Shown: positions 8,867 through 16,930 of the stretch, one piece after another
Numbering within the stretch: position 1 is the stretch's first letter
Layout: each line of letters starts with the position of its first letter
NCBI RefSeq assembly: GCF_000025225.2
Contig: NC_013895.2
Location: 1,364,001-1,428,000 of the forward strand
Direction of reading: 5' to 3'
DNA from: Mageeibacillus indolicus UPII9-5
GTDB lineage: Bacteria > Bacillota > Clostridia > Saccharofermentanales > Fastidiosipilaceae
DNA length: 64,000 nt
Notes under the pieces: generated by a model
The model's database searches: none
What the model was told of the DNA's origin: nothing
Seen by the model: only the letters and a program-made list of their open reading frames with translations
Program-made: the position numbers and the translations under genes

Positions 8867-10054
8867 ATGCCTAAAGAAACTAATTTAAGCCTAAACAATG
8901 TGAAAGAAAGCCCTATCCGCGTGATTACCAGGCTGGCGACTCAAACCCCCGGCTGCCAGATTCTGACTATTGGGGAACCTGATTTTATCACTCCGCCAGC
9001 AATCCAAGCTGCCGCTATAGCCGGCTTGCAGGCCGGAAATACTCACTACCCACCCTTCAACGGGCGCCGTGATTTATTAGAAAATTTGAGTGAATTTGTT
9101 GCTGAAAATTATGGTTTTGACTATAGTCCAGAAGAAATCATCGTCACCAACGGCGCAACCGAAGGTATTTTCGCAACACTTTTAGCTCTGCTTAATCCGG
9201 GTGATGAAGTTATCATTCCTTTACCGGCCTTCGGGCTTTATGCCGCAGCCACAAATATCTTACGGGGACAAGCGGTTCCGTTGCTTACGACAGGTTTGGC
9301 CGGCGAAACGGAGGCTGACAATACCGCACGTCCTTTTCAAATAACCGAGGCCGCACTGGCAGCGACCGTCACCTCGCGTACGAAAGCCATAATAATAACC
9401 TCGCCCAACAACCCTACCGGCAGTATTTACGACCGCCGTTCAATTGCGGCTGTCGCCACAGCAGCTGCTCGCGAAGGTTTTTACATTATTTGTGATGAAG
9501 TTTACCGCGATTTGATATATGAAACAGCAGAATTTATCAGCAATAACAAATCTTTGCGGCAGCAGTTGATCGTAATCCAGAGCTTTTCCAAACCGTGGGC
9601 AATGACCGGCTGGCGTCTGGGCTATCTGATGGCTGATCGCAGTTTGCAGCCTAAAATAGCCTTGGCGCATCAAAATATGATTACTTCGGCCGCTAATTTC
9701 ACGCAAGATGGAGGTATGGCCGCACTCAAAACACCTACTACTGCCATGCGTGAAGCCTACCGCCAACGCCGTGATTATGTCATTCGCGAATTACGATCAA
9801 TGGGTTTCAAGCTGCCTGTACCGGCCGGAGCGTTCTATGCTTATCCTAATTTAGCTGATATTTCATCGGCATTCGCCGGGAAAGGCTCGGAGGATTTCTG
9901 CCGGACGTTGATCCAGCGTCACCTTCTGGCCGTAGTCCCCGGCACCGCCTTCGGCACTGACGGCTTTGTACGTATTTCTTTCTGTTACGGGCAGGAAGCT
10001 CTGAAAGTCGGCATGGCAAGACTGCATGCTTGCATTGATTCCTTACGAAAATGA
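8867..10054 (+). CDS. class I/II pyridoxal-phosphate aminotransferase
   Basis: A 395-residue fold-type I aminotransferase of the aspartate/aromatic group (AspC/PatA-like), expected to move the amino group between an amino acid and a 2-oxo acid in the cytoplasm. Seen: GEPDFITP near residue 36, NGATEGIF, SPNNPTG, CDEVYRDLIY and the lysine-bearing SFSKPWAMTGWRLGY that holds the cofactor, plus a C-terminal arginine region FVRISFCYG. ATG 8867 follows AGGAAA. Exact substrate is not readable; aspartate is the default guess. It sits alone, between a divergent membrane gene and fda. Confidence 0.88.
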   Translation: MPKETNLSLNNVKESPIRVITRLATQTPGCQILTIGEPDFITPPAIQAAAIAGLQAGNTHYPPFNGRRDLLENLSEFVAENYGFDYSPEEIIVTNGATEGIFATLLALLNPGDEVIIPLPAFGLYAAATNILRGQAVPLLTTGLAGETEADNTARPFQITEAALAATVTSRTKAIIITSPNNPTGSIYDRRSIAAVATAAAREGFYIICDEVYRDLIYETAEFISNNKSLRQQLIVIQSFSKPWAMTGWRLGYLMADRSLQPKIALAHQNMITSAANFTQDGGMAALKTPTTAMREAYRQRRDYVIRELRSMGFKLPVPAGAFYAYPNLADISSAFAGKGSEDFCRTLIQRHLLAVVPGTAFGTDGFVRISFCYGQEALKVGMARLHACIDSLRK

Positions 10055-10091
10055 AATTTTCACAGATTTAATACGGACGAAATTTTACATC

Positions 10092-10120
10092 GCGACAAAT
10101 TGTACTAAATATGTTAGAAT
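10092..10120 (+). promoter_or_regulatory. promoter of fda
   Basis: GCGACA and TAGAAT are 17 nt apart, and the -10 carries an extended TGT. Confidence 0.55.
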
Positions 10121-10166
10121 TGGAATGTTGAGAGTTGGATAACAGATTCGCACAGGAGGTATTATT

Positions 10167-11054
10167 ATGAATAACAAGCAACTGTCTCAGATGCATGAAG
10201 CAAAAGGTTTTATTGCAGCCCTCGATCAGAGCGGCGGTAGCACACCTAAGGCCCTGGCCGCATACGGTGTCAGCAGCGATGCTTACAAGAACGACGCTGA
10301 AATGTTCGATATGGTTCACGCCATGCGTACTCGTATCATTAAAGCCAAAGCGTTCAACAACAGCAAAATCATCGGAGCCATTCTCTTCGAGCAAACCATG
10401 GATCGTGAAATCGACGGTCTTCCCACCGCTACATATCTGTGGGAAAAGAAAGGCGTTGTACCCTTCCTCAAGGTGGATAAAGGCCTTATGCCGGAAGAGA
10501 ACGGCGTTCAAATGCTCAAGCCCATCCCCGGTTTGGTTGACTTGCTGAAGCGTGCCGCCAAATACCCTGTTTTCGGTACAAAAATGCGTTCGGTCATTAA
10601 ATCGGCCAATACTGAAGGTATCAAAAACATCGTAGCCCAACAATTTGACTTGGCCAAAGTGATCATCGAGCAAGGTTTCGTACCCATTATTGAGCCTGAA
10701 GTAGACATTCACGCTGCCGATAAGGTTAAATGCGAAGAACTTTTGAAAGCCGAGCTTATTGAACAAGCCAACAAATTGCCCAAAGATGCTTACATCATCT
10801 TCAAGCTCTCCATTCCTACCAAAGAAAATTTCTATGCCGATTTGATCAAACTGCCTAATGTTGTACGGGTAGTCGCCCTCTCCGGCGGTTATGAACGTGA
10901 TGAAGCCAACAAACTCTTGGCTAAAAACAAGGGCGTCATCGCCAGCTTCTCACGTGCTTTGGCGGAAGGCCTGAGCTATCAACAAACAGATGCCGAATTT
11001 GAAAAAACTTTGGCTGACAGTGTTGAAAGCATTTATCAAGCCAGCATCGACTAA
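10167..11054 (+). CDS. fda: fructose-bisphosphate aldolase, class I
   Basis: A 295-residue class I aldolase of the bacterial Fda type (about 296 residues in staphylococci and lactococci). It splits fructose 1,6-bisphosphate to DHAP and glyceraldehyde 3-phosphate through a Schiff-base lysine and needs no metal. Seen: N-terminal [20 protein letters not shown] followed by [10 protein letters not shown], the [10 protein letters not shown] strand, FGTKMRSVI and [12 protein letters not shown], then FKLSIPT, whose lysine is the expected Schiff-base residue. AGGAGG ends 8 nt before ATG. Codon use is strongly biased, fitting a highly expressed glycolytic gene. It is monocistronic, followed by tRNA-Gln with its own promoter. 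Confidence 0.95.
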   Translation: MNNKQLSQMHEAKGFIAALDQSGGSTPKALAAYGVSSDAYKNDAEMFDMVHAMRTRIIKAKAFNNSKIIGAILFEQTMDREIDGLPTATYLWEKKGVVPFLKVDKGLMPEENGVQMLKPIPGLVDLLKRAAKYPVFGTKMRSVIKSANTEGIKNIVAQQFDLAKVIIEQGFVPIIEPEVDIHAADKVKCEELLKAELIEQANKLPKDAYIIFKLSIPTKENFYADLIKLPNVVRVVALSGGYERDEANKLLAKNKGVIASFSRALAEGLSYQQTDAEFEKTLADSVESIYQASID

Positions 11055-11069
11055 GCATCCGCTTAAAGC

Positions 11070-11098
11070 TTGATATTTTTTCTGTCCTGTGCTATCAT
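11070..11098 (+). promoter_or_regulatory. promoter of tRNA-Gln
   Basis: TTGATA and TATCAT are 17 nt apart, ending 15 nt before the tRNA. Confidence 0.7.
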
Positions 11099-11113
11099 AT
11101 GCCTCAGTCTATT

Positions 11114-11187
11114 GGCCGAATGGTGTAAAGGTAGCACAACAGATTCTGGCTCTGTCGGTGAGGGTTCGAATCCTTCTTCGGCTGCCA
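11114..11187 (+). tRNA. tRNA-Gln (anticodon CTG)
   Basis: A full cloverleaf can be drawn: acceptor GGCCGAA/TTCGGCT, D stem GTGT/GCAC, anticodon stem ACAGA/TCTGT around TTCTGGC, T arm GAGGG-TTCGAAT-CCTTC, discriminator G and an encoded CCA. The anticodon CTG reads CAG codons. Confidence 0.93.
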
Positions 11188-11193
11188 CATGAC

Positions 11194-11230
11194 ATAGAAC
11201 TCATAGTAACCACTATGAGTTCTATCTTTA
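11194..11230 (+). terminator. hairpin terminator after tRNA-Gln
   Basis: A near-perfect inverted repeat (ATAGAACTCATAGT / ACTATGAGTTCTAT) begins 6 nt after the tRNA and is followed by CTTTAT. The U run is poor but the stem is very stable. Confidence 0.7.
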
Positions 11231-11274
11231 TAGGTGGATAACATCCTTAACTGCCAAATGGAGGGTAGAATACC

Positions 11275-12012
11275 GTGGAAATAACTGGGACCGATTCACC
11301 AAATGTCGAATTGGTGATTAAAGATATTCACAAAAGCTTCAAGGATAAAAAAGTGTTGTGTGGCTGCACCGCCACTCTTAAACGCGGCACCATTTATGGT
11401 CTTCTCGGACGTAATGGCGCCGGAAAAACTACACTTTTGTCAATTTTGGCCGGCAATCTCGCCGCCGACAGCGGGGAATTTTATTTACAGCAAGACGGCC
11501 AGCCCCCACGCCTAGTAACCGACGAAGATATTTTCCTCATGGTTGCCGAGCCCAAGTTCCCCAATTTTTTGACCGGAGAAGAATTCATTCAATTTTTTTA
11601 TGACATCAACAAGTCCCATATCGCGGCTCCTCAATCGATCGACGCTTACTTTGAAGCAGTTGATTTCGCGGCTGAAGATCGTTGCCGGCTGATTCAAGGC
11701 TATTCAACCGGTATGAAAAACAAATTACAAATGATCATGTTTCTAATTTTGCGACCGCTGATTATTTTGATGGACGAGCCGCTTACTTCACTCGACATCT
11801 TGGTTCAGTTGCAGATAAAAAAGCTTATTCGACAAATTCAATCTGAACATATAATCATTTTATCCACCCATATTTTGCAATTGGCCGAAGATCTGTGTGA
11901 CTCGATAGTTTTTCTCAAAGAAGGGCAGATTCAAGCACAAGGCTTGCCGGCGAGCACAGCAGGACTGGAAGACATGATCATGTCGACCTTGAAAGATGAG
12001 GGCCGCGAGTAA
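11275..12012 (+). CDS. ABC transporter ATP-binding protein
   Basis: A 245-residue ABC ATPase. Seen: Walker A GRNGAGKTT (about residue 45), signature YSTGMKNKLQM, Walker B LIILMDEPLTSLD and a switch histidine in LSTHILQL. The STGM rather than SGGQ signature is typical of ABC-2 exporters. It starts at GTG 11275 behind GGAGGG. Only 3 nt separate its stop from the next ATG, and that gene encodes a large membrane protein, so the two form an ABC exporter of unknown substrate, possibly a peptide, antibiotic or lipid. Confidence 0.88.
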   Translation: MEITGTDSPNVELVIKDIHKSFKDKKVLCGCTATLKRGTIYGLLGRNGAGKTTLLSILAGNLAADSGEFYLQQDGQPPRLVTDEDIFLMVAEPKFPNFLTGEEFIQFFYDINKSHIAAPQSIDAYFEAVDFAAEDRCRLIQGYSTGMKNKLQMIMFLILRPLIILMDEPLTSLDILVQLQIKKLIRQIQSEHIIILSTHILQLAEDLCDSIVFLKEGQIQAQGLPASTAGLEDMIMSTLKDEGRE

Positions 12013-12015
12013 AGT

Positions 12016-13701
12016 ATGATTACAATTTATAAATACCTCAAATTTATCGTTCAAACTAAAGCCATAGCCGATATCAACATGATTATCCGCGGCTGGCGCA
12101 ACCTGCCGTTACTGAAAATTTTGACCGGGAAATCTGACGTTTATGCTTTCCCACGCCTAAAAAAATTCGCGCTATTTTTTACGTGGCCATATTTCATGAT
12201 AAAAAAATTTTTCGCTTCATTGCTTCTATGGGCGATTATTTTCAATATTTTTATGCATGGGCTTATTTGGCTACAACTGAAAGGGATTTGGCCGGCCCTG
12301 CAAACCTCAGTCGATCGGGGGGGGATTTATCACCTTACTTGGCTTGTAGTCGGAATATGCTTTTTATTTATGGCGACCACTACCGACCCGGCCAGAGAAA
12401 ATTGTCAGGAAATTTTCAGTTACGCTAAATACTATCACTTGCCTTCTGTTGCTTTGGGCAAAATAAACCTTTTCATCTATCCTCTCCTTAAAAGTGTTTT
12501 CAGCTGTCTGGCGATGCTTACGCTCAGTCTATTTTGGCCAGCACTAACCGCTCTCGAAATATTCACCATAAATCTTGTCCATTTAGCTGTTTCTATGCTT
12601 TCGATTTATTTGAGGTTGAAGTTTAAGTGGAACCGCAATCTTCCTTGGTCGCTCGCTCTCGTTAAGTTGGCGGTGATAGCAGCCGTATTATGGTGCGCAA
12701 TTAAATTTACGCCGCCGGTTTTCTCTTGGCTCTGCTATCTAGCCCCTCTCTTCGCAATTTTATATCTATATTTGGCTCACCATTTTTTACGGTGGAACGG
12801 GTATGCCGCATTTGTCGAACTAGCCGTCCAAAATAATCAAGAAGTAGAATATTTTATCGCCACCTCCTCTGACACCGGGCTAAAGCTCACAGATACTGAT
12901 CGTAAAAATACCTGCAGCAGCAACTTCAACGCAGGCACCGATTCCATTCGTGATGTAAAAAGCCAAAAGCGCGGCTATGCTCTATTGAACAGCCTTTTCT
13001 TTCAACGACATTTTCGCTTGCTCTTTAGGCCTTGGATAATCAAAAACGCCTTACTGGCAGTTGTCGCCACATTAGTTTTGACAGCAGGATATTTGGACAC
13101 TCGAAAAGTTGCCGCAATCGGTATCGGCTCGGGGTTTACAGCTGACCTTCCTAAATTACTCGTTTTATTACCAAACATATATATTTTTGTCAGCTATGTT
13201 ATCAGCAATAATAAAAATATAACCAAAGCTATGTTCGTGAACTGCGATGCCGCCTTGCTTAATTACGGCTTTTATCGGCAAAAAAATGCGGTATTCACAA
13301 TGCTTTGTCAGCGTTTACGCCGCTTTTTCTTTATGAACTGTGTTACGGCAACCATTTTGTCCATCTTCACTTTAGCCATATACTCCTTCAGGCTTCCATA
13401 TAATTTTAAAATGGTCGGGTCGATCGTCCTTTTCACCTACATACTGGGGCTGTTCTTTGCCGTATACCAAGTTGCGATCTATTATGTGATTCAGCCTTAT
13501 GACGAGAGAGGCAAGATAACGAATCCCATTGTCAATTTTACCAACATGTTTCTGTATATGATTTGTGTCATCAATTTTAGGTCACTCAAGTTCACCCCAC
13601 CAACTTTGCTGTTGACCATCGCCGCGTTAGTGGTACTGGTAATTGTCGCCCTTTTATCACTTTACAAACTCGCGCCCAAAACTTTCCGACTACGTTATTA
13701 G
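12016..13701 (+). CDS. membrane subunit of the ABC pair (ABC-2-like permease)
   Basis: A 561-residue protein with about 12 hydrophobic segments in two halves, separated by a hydrophilic linker at roughly residues 275-330 (SSDTGLKLTDTDRKNTCSSN onward). I do not recognise a named family; the architecture is that of an ABC-2 export permease with duplicated 6-TM halves. Translation is probably coupled to the upstream ATPase, whose stop is 3 nt away and whose end contains GAGGG. Basic residues flank many hydrophobic stretches. Confidence 0.7.
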   Translation: MITIYKYLKFIVQTKAIADINMIIRGWRNLPLLKILTGKSDVYAFPRLKKFALFFTWPYFMIKKFFASLLLWAIIFNIFMHGLIWLQLKGIWPALQTSVDRGGIYHLTWLVVGICFLFMATTTDPARENCQEIFSYAKYYHLPSVALGKINLFIYPLLKSVFSCLAMLTLSLFWPALTALEIFTINLVHLAVSMLSIYLRLKFKWNRNLPWSLALVKLAVIAAVLWCAIKFTPPVFSWLCYLAPLFAILYLYLAHHFLRWNGYAAFVELAVQNNQEVEYFIATSSDTGLKLTDTDRKNTCSSNFNAGTDSIRDVKSQKRGYALLNSLFFQRHFRLLFRPWIIKNALLAVVATLVLTAGYLDTRKVAAIGIGSGFTADLPKLLVLLPNIYIFVSYVISNNKNITKAMFVNCDAALLNYGFYRQKNAVFTMLCQRLRRFFFMNCVTATILSIFTLAIYSFRLPYNFKMVGSIVLFTYILGLFFAVYQVAIYYVIQPYDERGKITNPIVNFTNMFLYMICVINFRSLKFTPPTLLLTIAALVVLVIVALLSLYKLAPKTFRLRY

Positions 13702-13796
13702 TGTAACATTTGTGCTGTTTTAATACTGGCGGAGAAGGTAGAATATAGACAAGCTAAATCTAACATTAGCAAATATTATTTTGAAGGAGTGATTCG

Positions 13797-14360
13797 ATGT
13801 CTTTAATTAATAAGCAAGTCAGCAATTTCAAAGTGCAAGCCTATCATAATGATGAATTTAAAGAAGTTTCTTTGAACGATGTTCTCGGCAAATGGAGTAT
13901 TTTCTTTTTCTATCCAGCCGATTTCACCTTTGTCTGCCCGACCGAATTAGAGGATTTGGCCGCTAACTACGAAGCATTCAAGAAAGCCGGTGCTGAAATT
14001 TACAGTGTTTCTACCGACACCCACTTTGTTCACAAGGCTTGGCATGATGCCTCTTCCACTATCTCTGCCATCAAGTTCCCGATGTTGGCCGATCCTACCC
14101 ACGTTCTCTGCCGTGATTTTGATGTTCTGATCGAAGAAGCCGGTATTGCCGAACGTGGCACTTTCATCGTCAACCCGGCCGGTAGAATCGTTGCTTACGA
14201 AGTAAATGCCGGAAACATCGGCCGTAATGCCACAGAATTGTTGCGCAAGCTGCAAGCCTGCCAATTTGTTGCCGAACACGGCGATCTGGCTTGCCCTGCC
14301 AAATGGCATCCGGGTGAAAAGACCTTGAAACCTGGTATCGATTTGGTCGGAAAAATTTAA
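13797..14360 (+). CDS. ahpC: typical 2-Cys peroxiredoxin (AhpC type)
   Basis: Reduces hydrogen peroxide and organic peroxides in the cytoplasm. At 187 residues it matches bacterial AhpC exactly. Seen: the peroxidatic cysteine in FYPADFTFVCPTE (about C47), the conserved STDTHFVHKAWHD loop, RGTFIVNPAG and the resolving cysteine in ACPAKWHPGEKTL (about C166). GAAGGAG lies 8 nt upstream of the ATG. No ahpF or other reductase gene adjoins it, so an external thioredoxin- or AhpF-like partner is implied. A strong terminator follows. Confidence 0.95.
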   Translation: MSLINKQVSNFKVQAYHNDEFKEVSLNDVLGKWSIFFFYPADFTFVCPTELEDLAANYEAFKKAGAEIYSVSTDTHFVHKAWHDASSTISAIKFPMLADPTHVLCRDFDVLIEEAGIAERGTFIVNPAGRIVAYEVNAGNIGRNATELLRKLQACQFVAEHGDLACPAKWHPGEKTLKPGIDLVGKI

Positions 14361-14397
14361 TCAGAAGTTACACTCATTACCACCTCTTACTGATAAG

Positions 14398-14429
14398 CGG
14401 CTGCTGCCTTAACGGCACGGCCGTTTTAT
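14398..14429 (+). terminator. intrinsic terminator of ahpC
   Basis: A GC-rich hairpin (CGGCTGCTGCC, loop TTAAC, GGCACGGCCG) is followed by TTTTAT. Confidence 0.85.
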
Positions 14430-14524
14430 CGTGGTGGCTAAAGCCATTTTACCTTTTAACGGAAAAACCATAGCCGTACCCGATAATTGAACCGCTAATT
14501 TAATCGCCAATTTTAGGATACCAA

Positions 14525-14553
14525 TTGAATAAGGAAAAACATTATGCTAGAAT
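14525..14553 (+). promoter_or_regulatory. promoter of the ECF S component
   Basis: TTGAAT and TAGAAT are 17 nt apart, with an extended TGC before the -10. A leader of about 75 nt separates it from the ATG; I could not match the leader to a known folate riboswitch. Confidence 0.65.
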
Positions 14554-14632
14554 GGCTATCGTTTTGAGGTCAGCACGATGCTAAGATCGGCACATTCGAC
14601 CATTTTATATTCCAAAATAATCGGGAGGTACT

Positions 14633-15214
14633 ATGTTAAAAAACTTTAGCTACGATCGTCAATGGATTTTGCCACGCGGCACCCGTTCTATCAACTTTTA
14701 CTTGGCAGCGACAGCTTCGCTGGTCGCCCTTTCAATTGTGCTTACCCGCTATTTTTCCGTGCTATTATTCGGCAATGCCATGCGGCTCAGCATCGGCACT
14801 TTGCCAATAGTTGTTGCCGGTTTCACATTGGGTCCGGTTTTTGGTGGGATTACCGGTTTATTGGCCGATATTTTAGGGCAAGTAATTCGCTCCATGGGCG
14901 CACCCCATTACGGGATTTTACTGAATAACGTTCTTTATGGTGTAATTCCCGGGTTGATGGTGTTCGTATGGCATAAGCTTGATCGGAAAATCATAAGTAT
15001 TACGGTGATTATTCAAATCGTTTTGCTCTCGGCCGTTTTACAAACCCGTTGGTCCATCGACTTTGCCCATATACCGTATACGCTGATGTTCATTAAGCGG
15101 CTGCCGGGGATTGTGTTTAACGGGGTGGCGTTGTTGGTCTGCAGCAATCTTTTGTTGCCGACAATGCAAAAAATCCAAGCCATTGTAGCCGGGCAGCTTA
15201 AGCGCACCGAATAA
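14633..15214 (+). CDS. folT: ECF transporter S component, folate type
   Basis: A 193-residue integral membrane protein with six hydrophobic segments. The block MRLSIGTLPIVVAGFTLGP followed by VFGGITGLLADILGQ is characteristic of the FolT-type substrate-capture subunits, which bind a vitamin (here probably folate) and dock with a shared EcfAA'T energising module encoded elsewhere. GGAGGT lies 7 nt upstream of ATG. The absence of ATPase genes next to it is normal for group II ECF systems. Substrate is inferred from sequence resemblance only. Confidence 0.75.
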   Translation: MLKNFSYDRQWILPRGTRSINFYLAATASLVALSIVLTRYFSVLLFGNAMRLSIGTLPIVVAGFTLGPVFGGITGLLADILGQVIRSMGAPHYGILLNNVLYGVIPGLMVFVWHKLDRKIISITVIIQIVLLSAVLQTRWSIDFAHIPYTLMFIKRLPGIVFNGVALLVCSNLLLPTMQKIQAIVAGQLKRTE

Positions 15215-15278
15215 AATTTTGTGTAATCACTGCAGTTAGCGGTGCCGCCGTACTTGGCAGGACTGCCGCATCGAACAT

Positions 15279-16886
15279 TTAAATTATACCAATAAGTTCC
15301 AAACTGAGAGCCTCCCACAATTCTGTGTAGGGGTTCTTTTTTTGTTCAACCGCTCCCCGGCCCGCGGCAGTCGCGGCGTTTGCGGCAGTCGCGGAAAATT
15401 CGCCGACCCCATCTCCAGCGGATCGGTTCATTGCCAACTGCTGCCAAAGAATTTGCCCCTGAACATAATCAGCTCGGCCGCCACCCTTGGCATCAAACCG
15501 CCGTTTCAGCACCTTTTGCCACTCCGTAAAATCAATTTTTGCTGTTGCATCGCCATTACCGCCGGCAATACTGTAAACCAAGGTCTGCGCATCAGGATGG
15601 CAACCGGCCAACACAAATTCAAAGCCTGCAGCGGAAAAAATATTAATGGCACGGCGCAAATCGCCCGGTGCGACTCCTGTCGGCAAAATAACCGCTGCGC
15701 CACAGCTACCACCGCTACCTCGGCGGGTCAGCAAAAAAATTCGTGGCTTTTCATTTACCACCTCATTTGTAGTTTCTCCCACAACCGACCTTGCCTCAGC
15801 CGCAGCCGCTCGCAGCACCGCAACCGCCTGCCGCCGGCTTACTTGCGCCAGAGTTTCCAGCTCACGTTCTTTTATTTGTACCAGCTGCTTCTCCGCCGTT
15901 TCCCCCTTAATTGCTACGGCAGCCAGCTTATCTTTTAAGTTCGTCAGATTAGCCGAATATTGACGACAGATTTCCGCCAAAATTTCATGTTCTCTGCTCA
16001 AATGGTCGTAAAGCCGTTGTCCGGCCGCCAAAAACACCCTTATCCCACCACGATGTTTTTCCGCGCTCAAGACTTTCACCATACCGATTTCCACAGTGTT
16101 GGCGACATGCAGTCCACAACAGGCACAACAGTCGGCTCCGGGAATTTCCAAAATGCGAACTTTACCCGGCAAGGCCTTTTTTTGACGGAAATCAATTTCA
16201 ATCACATCTACACTCGGATAAACAGTTGCTTTTGTAGCTCGGCGTTCCCAAACTATGGCATTAGCCGCTCTTTCTAATTTCTGCAAGTCTTTTTCGCCCA
16301 AATTTTTGTTCAGGTCCATGGTCATCACCGTTTCACTCAAGTGAAAACCGACGTTATCACAACCGAATTCGCGCTTGGCTAAACCGGAAAAAAGATGTTC
16401 AGCACTGTGTTGCTGCATAAAGTCATAGCGTCGTTGCCAATCAATCTCCAAATCAACCGCGCGGCCTAGCAAACTCTTTTCACTTGTTACGCCTAATTCC
16501 GTCAAAAAGCTCTGTGGCAAAAGGTACGCCGTAGTCAAATCATTTTCGGCTGGATCAAGTTTTTCGCAGTCAGAGCCGTTGGCGGGGGCGTTGTCCCTAT
16601 CATAACTGCAGCTGCTATCAGTGGAGCAATTATCCCTGCCCAGCCGAACCGACTCAGCCGCTAGGATTTTAATTTTCTTATCATCGAAGCAAAGCCATCC
16701 CCGATCCGCCGGCTGCCCTCCGCCGCCCGGGAAAAAATTAGTCCGCGTAAGCAGAACATACCAGCCGTTTAACCTGTTTTCCCCCCTCGCAGCGACCTCA
16801 TATGCCGGAACTATCCAAGATATTTCAGTTTTTATTTTCGCACAATAAGGATCAGTGTAATACACTTCCGAAAAATTCAGCGGCAT
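15279..16886 (-). CDS. AlaX-type alanyl-tRNA editing protein with DHHA1 tail
   Basis: A 535-residue free-standing relative of the editing half of AlaRS. It should hydrolyse mischarged Ser- or Gly-tRNA-Ala in the cytoplasm. Seen: a beta-barrel start with FFPGGGGQPADRGWL, the zinc-binding HSAEHLFSGL motif (HxxxH) and the second metal pair in DCCACCGLHVANT (CxxxH), then a helical linker (about 300-360) and a glycine-rich C-terminal DHHA1-like domain (GGSCGAAVILPTG, KGGGRADYVQGQ). This is the long AlaX form. GGGAG precedes the ATG. It converges on folT and is followed upstream by the cadA 3' end on the same strand. Confidence 0.88.
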   Translation of the reverse strand: MPLNFSEVYYTDPYCAKIKTEISWIVPAYEVAARGENRLNGWYVLLTRTNFFPGGGGQPADRGWLCFDDKKIKILAAESVRLGRDNCSTDSSCSYDRDNAPANGSDCEKLDPAENDLTTAYLLPQSFLTELGVTSEKSLLGRAVDLEIDWQRRYDFMQQHSAEHLFSGLAKREFGCDNVGFHLSETVMTMDLNKNLGEKDLQKLERAANAIVWERRATKATVYPSVDVIEIDFRQKKALPGKVRILEIPGADCCACCGLHVANTVEIGMVKVLSAEKHRGGIRVFLAAGQRLYDHLSREHEILAEICRQYSANLTNLKDKLAAVAIKGETAEKQLVQIKERELETLAQVSRRQAVAVLRAAAAEARSVVGETTNEVVNEKPRIFLLTRRGSGGSCGAAVILPTGVAPGDLRRAINIFSAAGFEFVLAGCHPDAQTLVYSIAGGNGDATAKIDFTEWQKVLKRRFDAKGGGRADYVQGQILWQQLAMNRSAGDGVGEFSATAANAATAAGRGAVEQKKNPYTELWEALSLELIGII

Positions 16887-16930
16887 GAGAACAACTCCCA
16901 GATATCAGAAATTTGAACCGTAAATTACGT

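Noticed and set aside
10068-10766. 232-codon frame opposite fda
   Set aside because: It is antisense to a clear aldolase, has no ribosome-binding site and arises from biased codon use.
11052-11085. Intrinsic terminator of fda
   Set aside because: The TAAGC/GCTTA stem is short and about 10 nt away from the T run, which is better explained as the spacer of the tRNA-Gln promoter.
14554-14632. Tetrahydrofolate riboswitch before folT
   Set aside because: The leader lacks the conserved THF-riboswitch segments; only the gene function suggested it.
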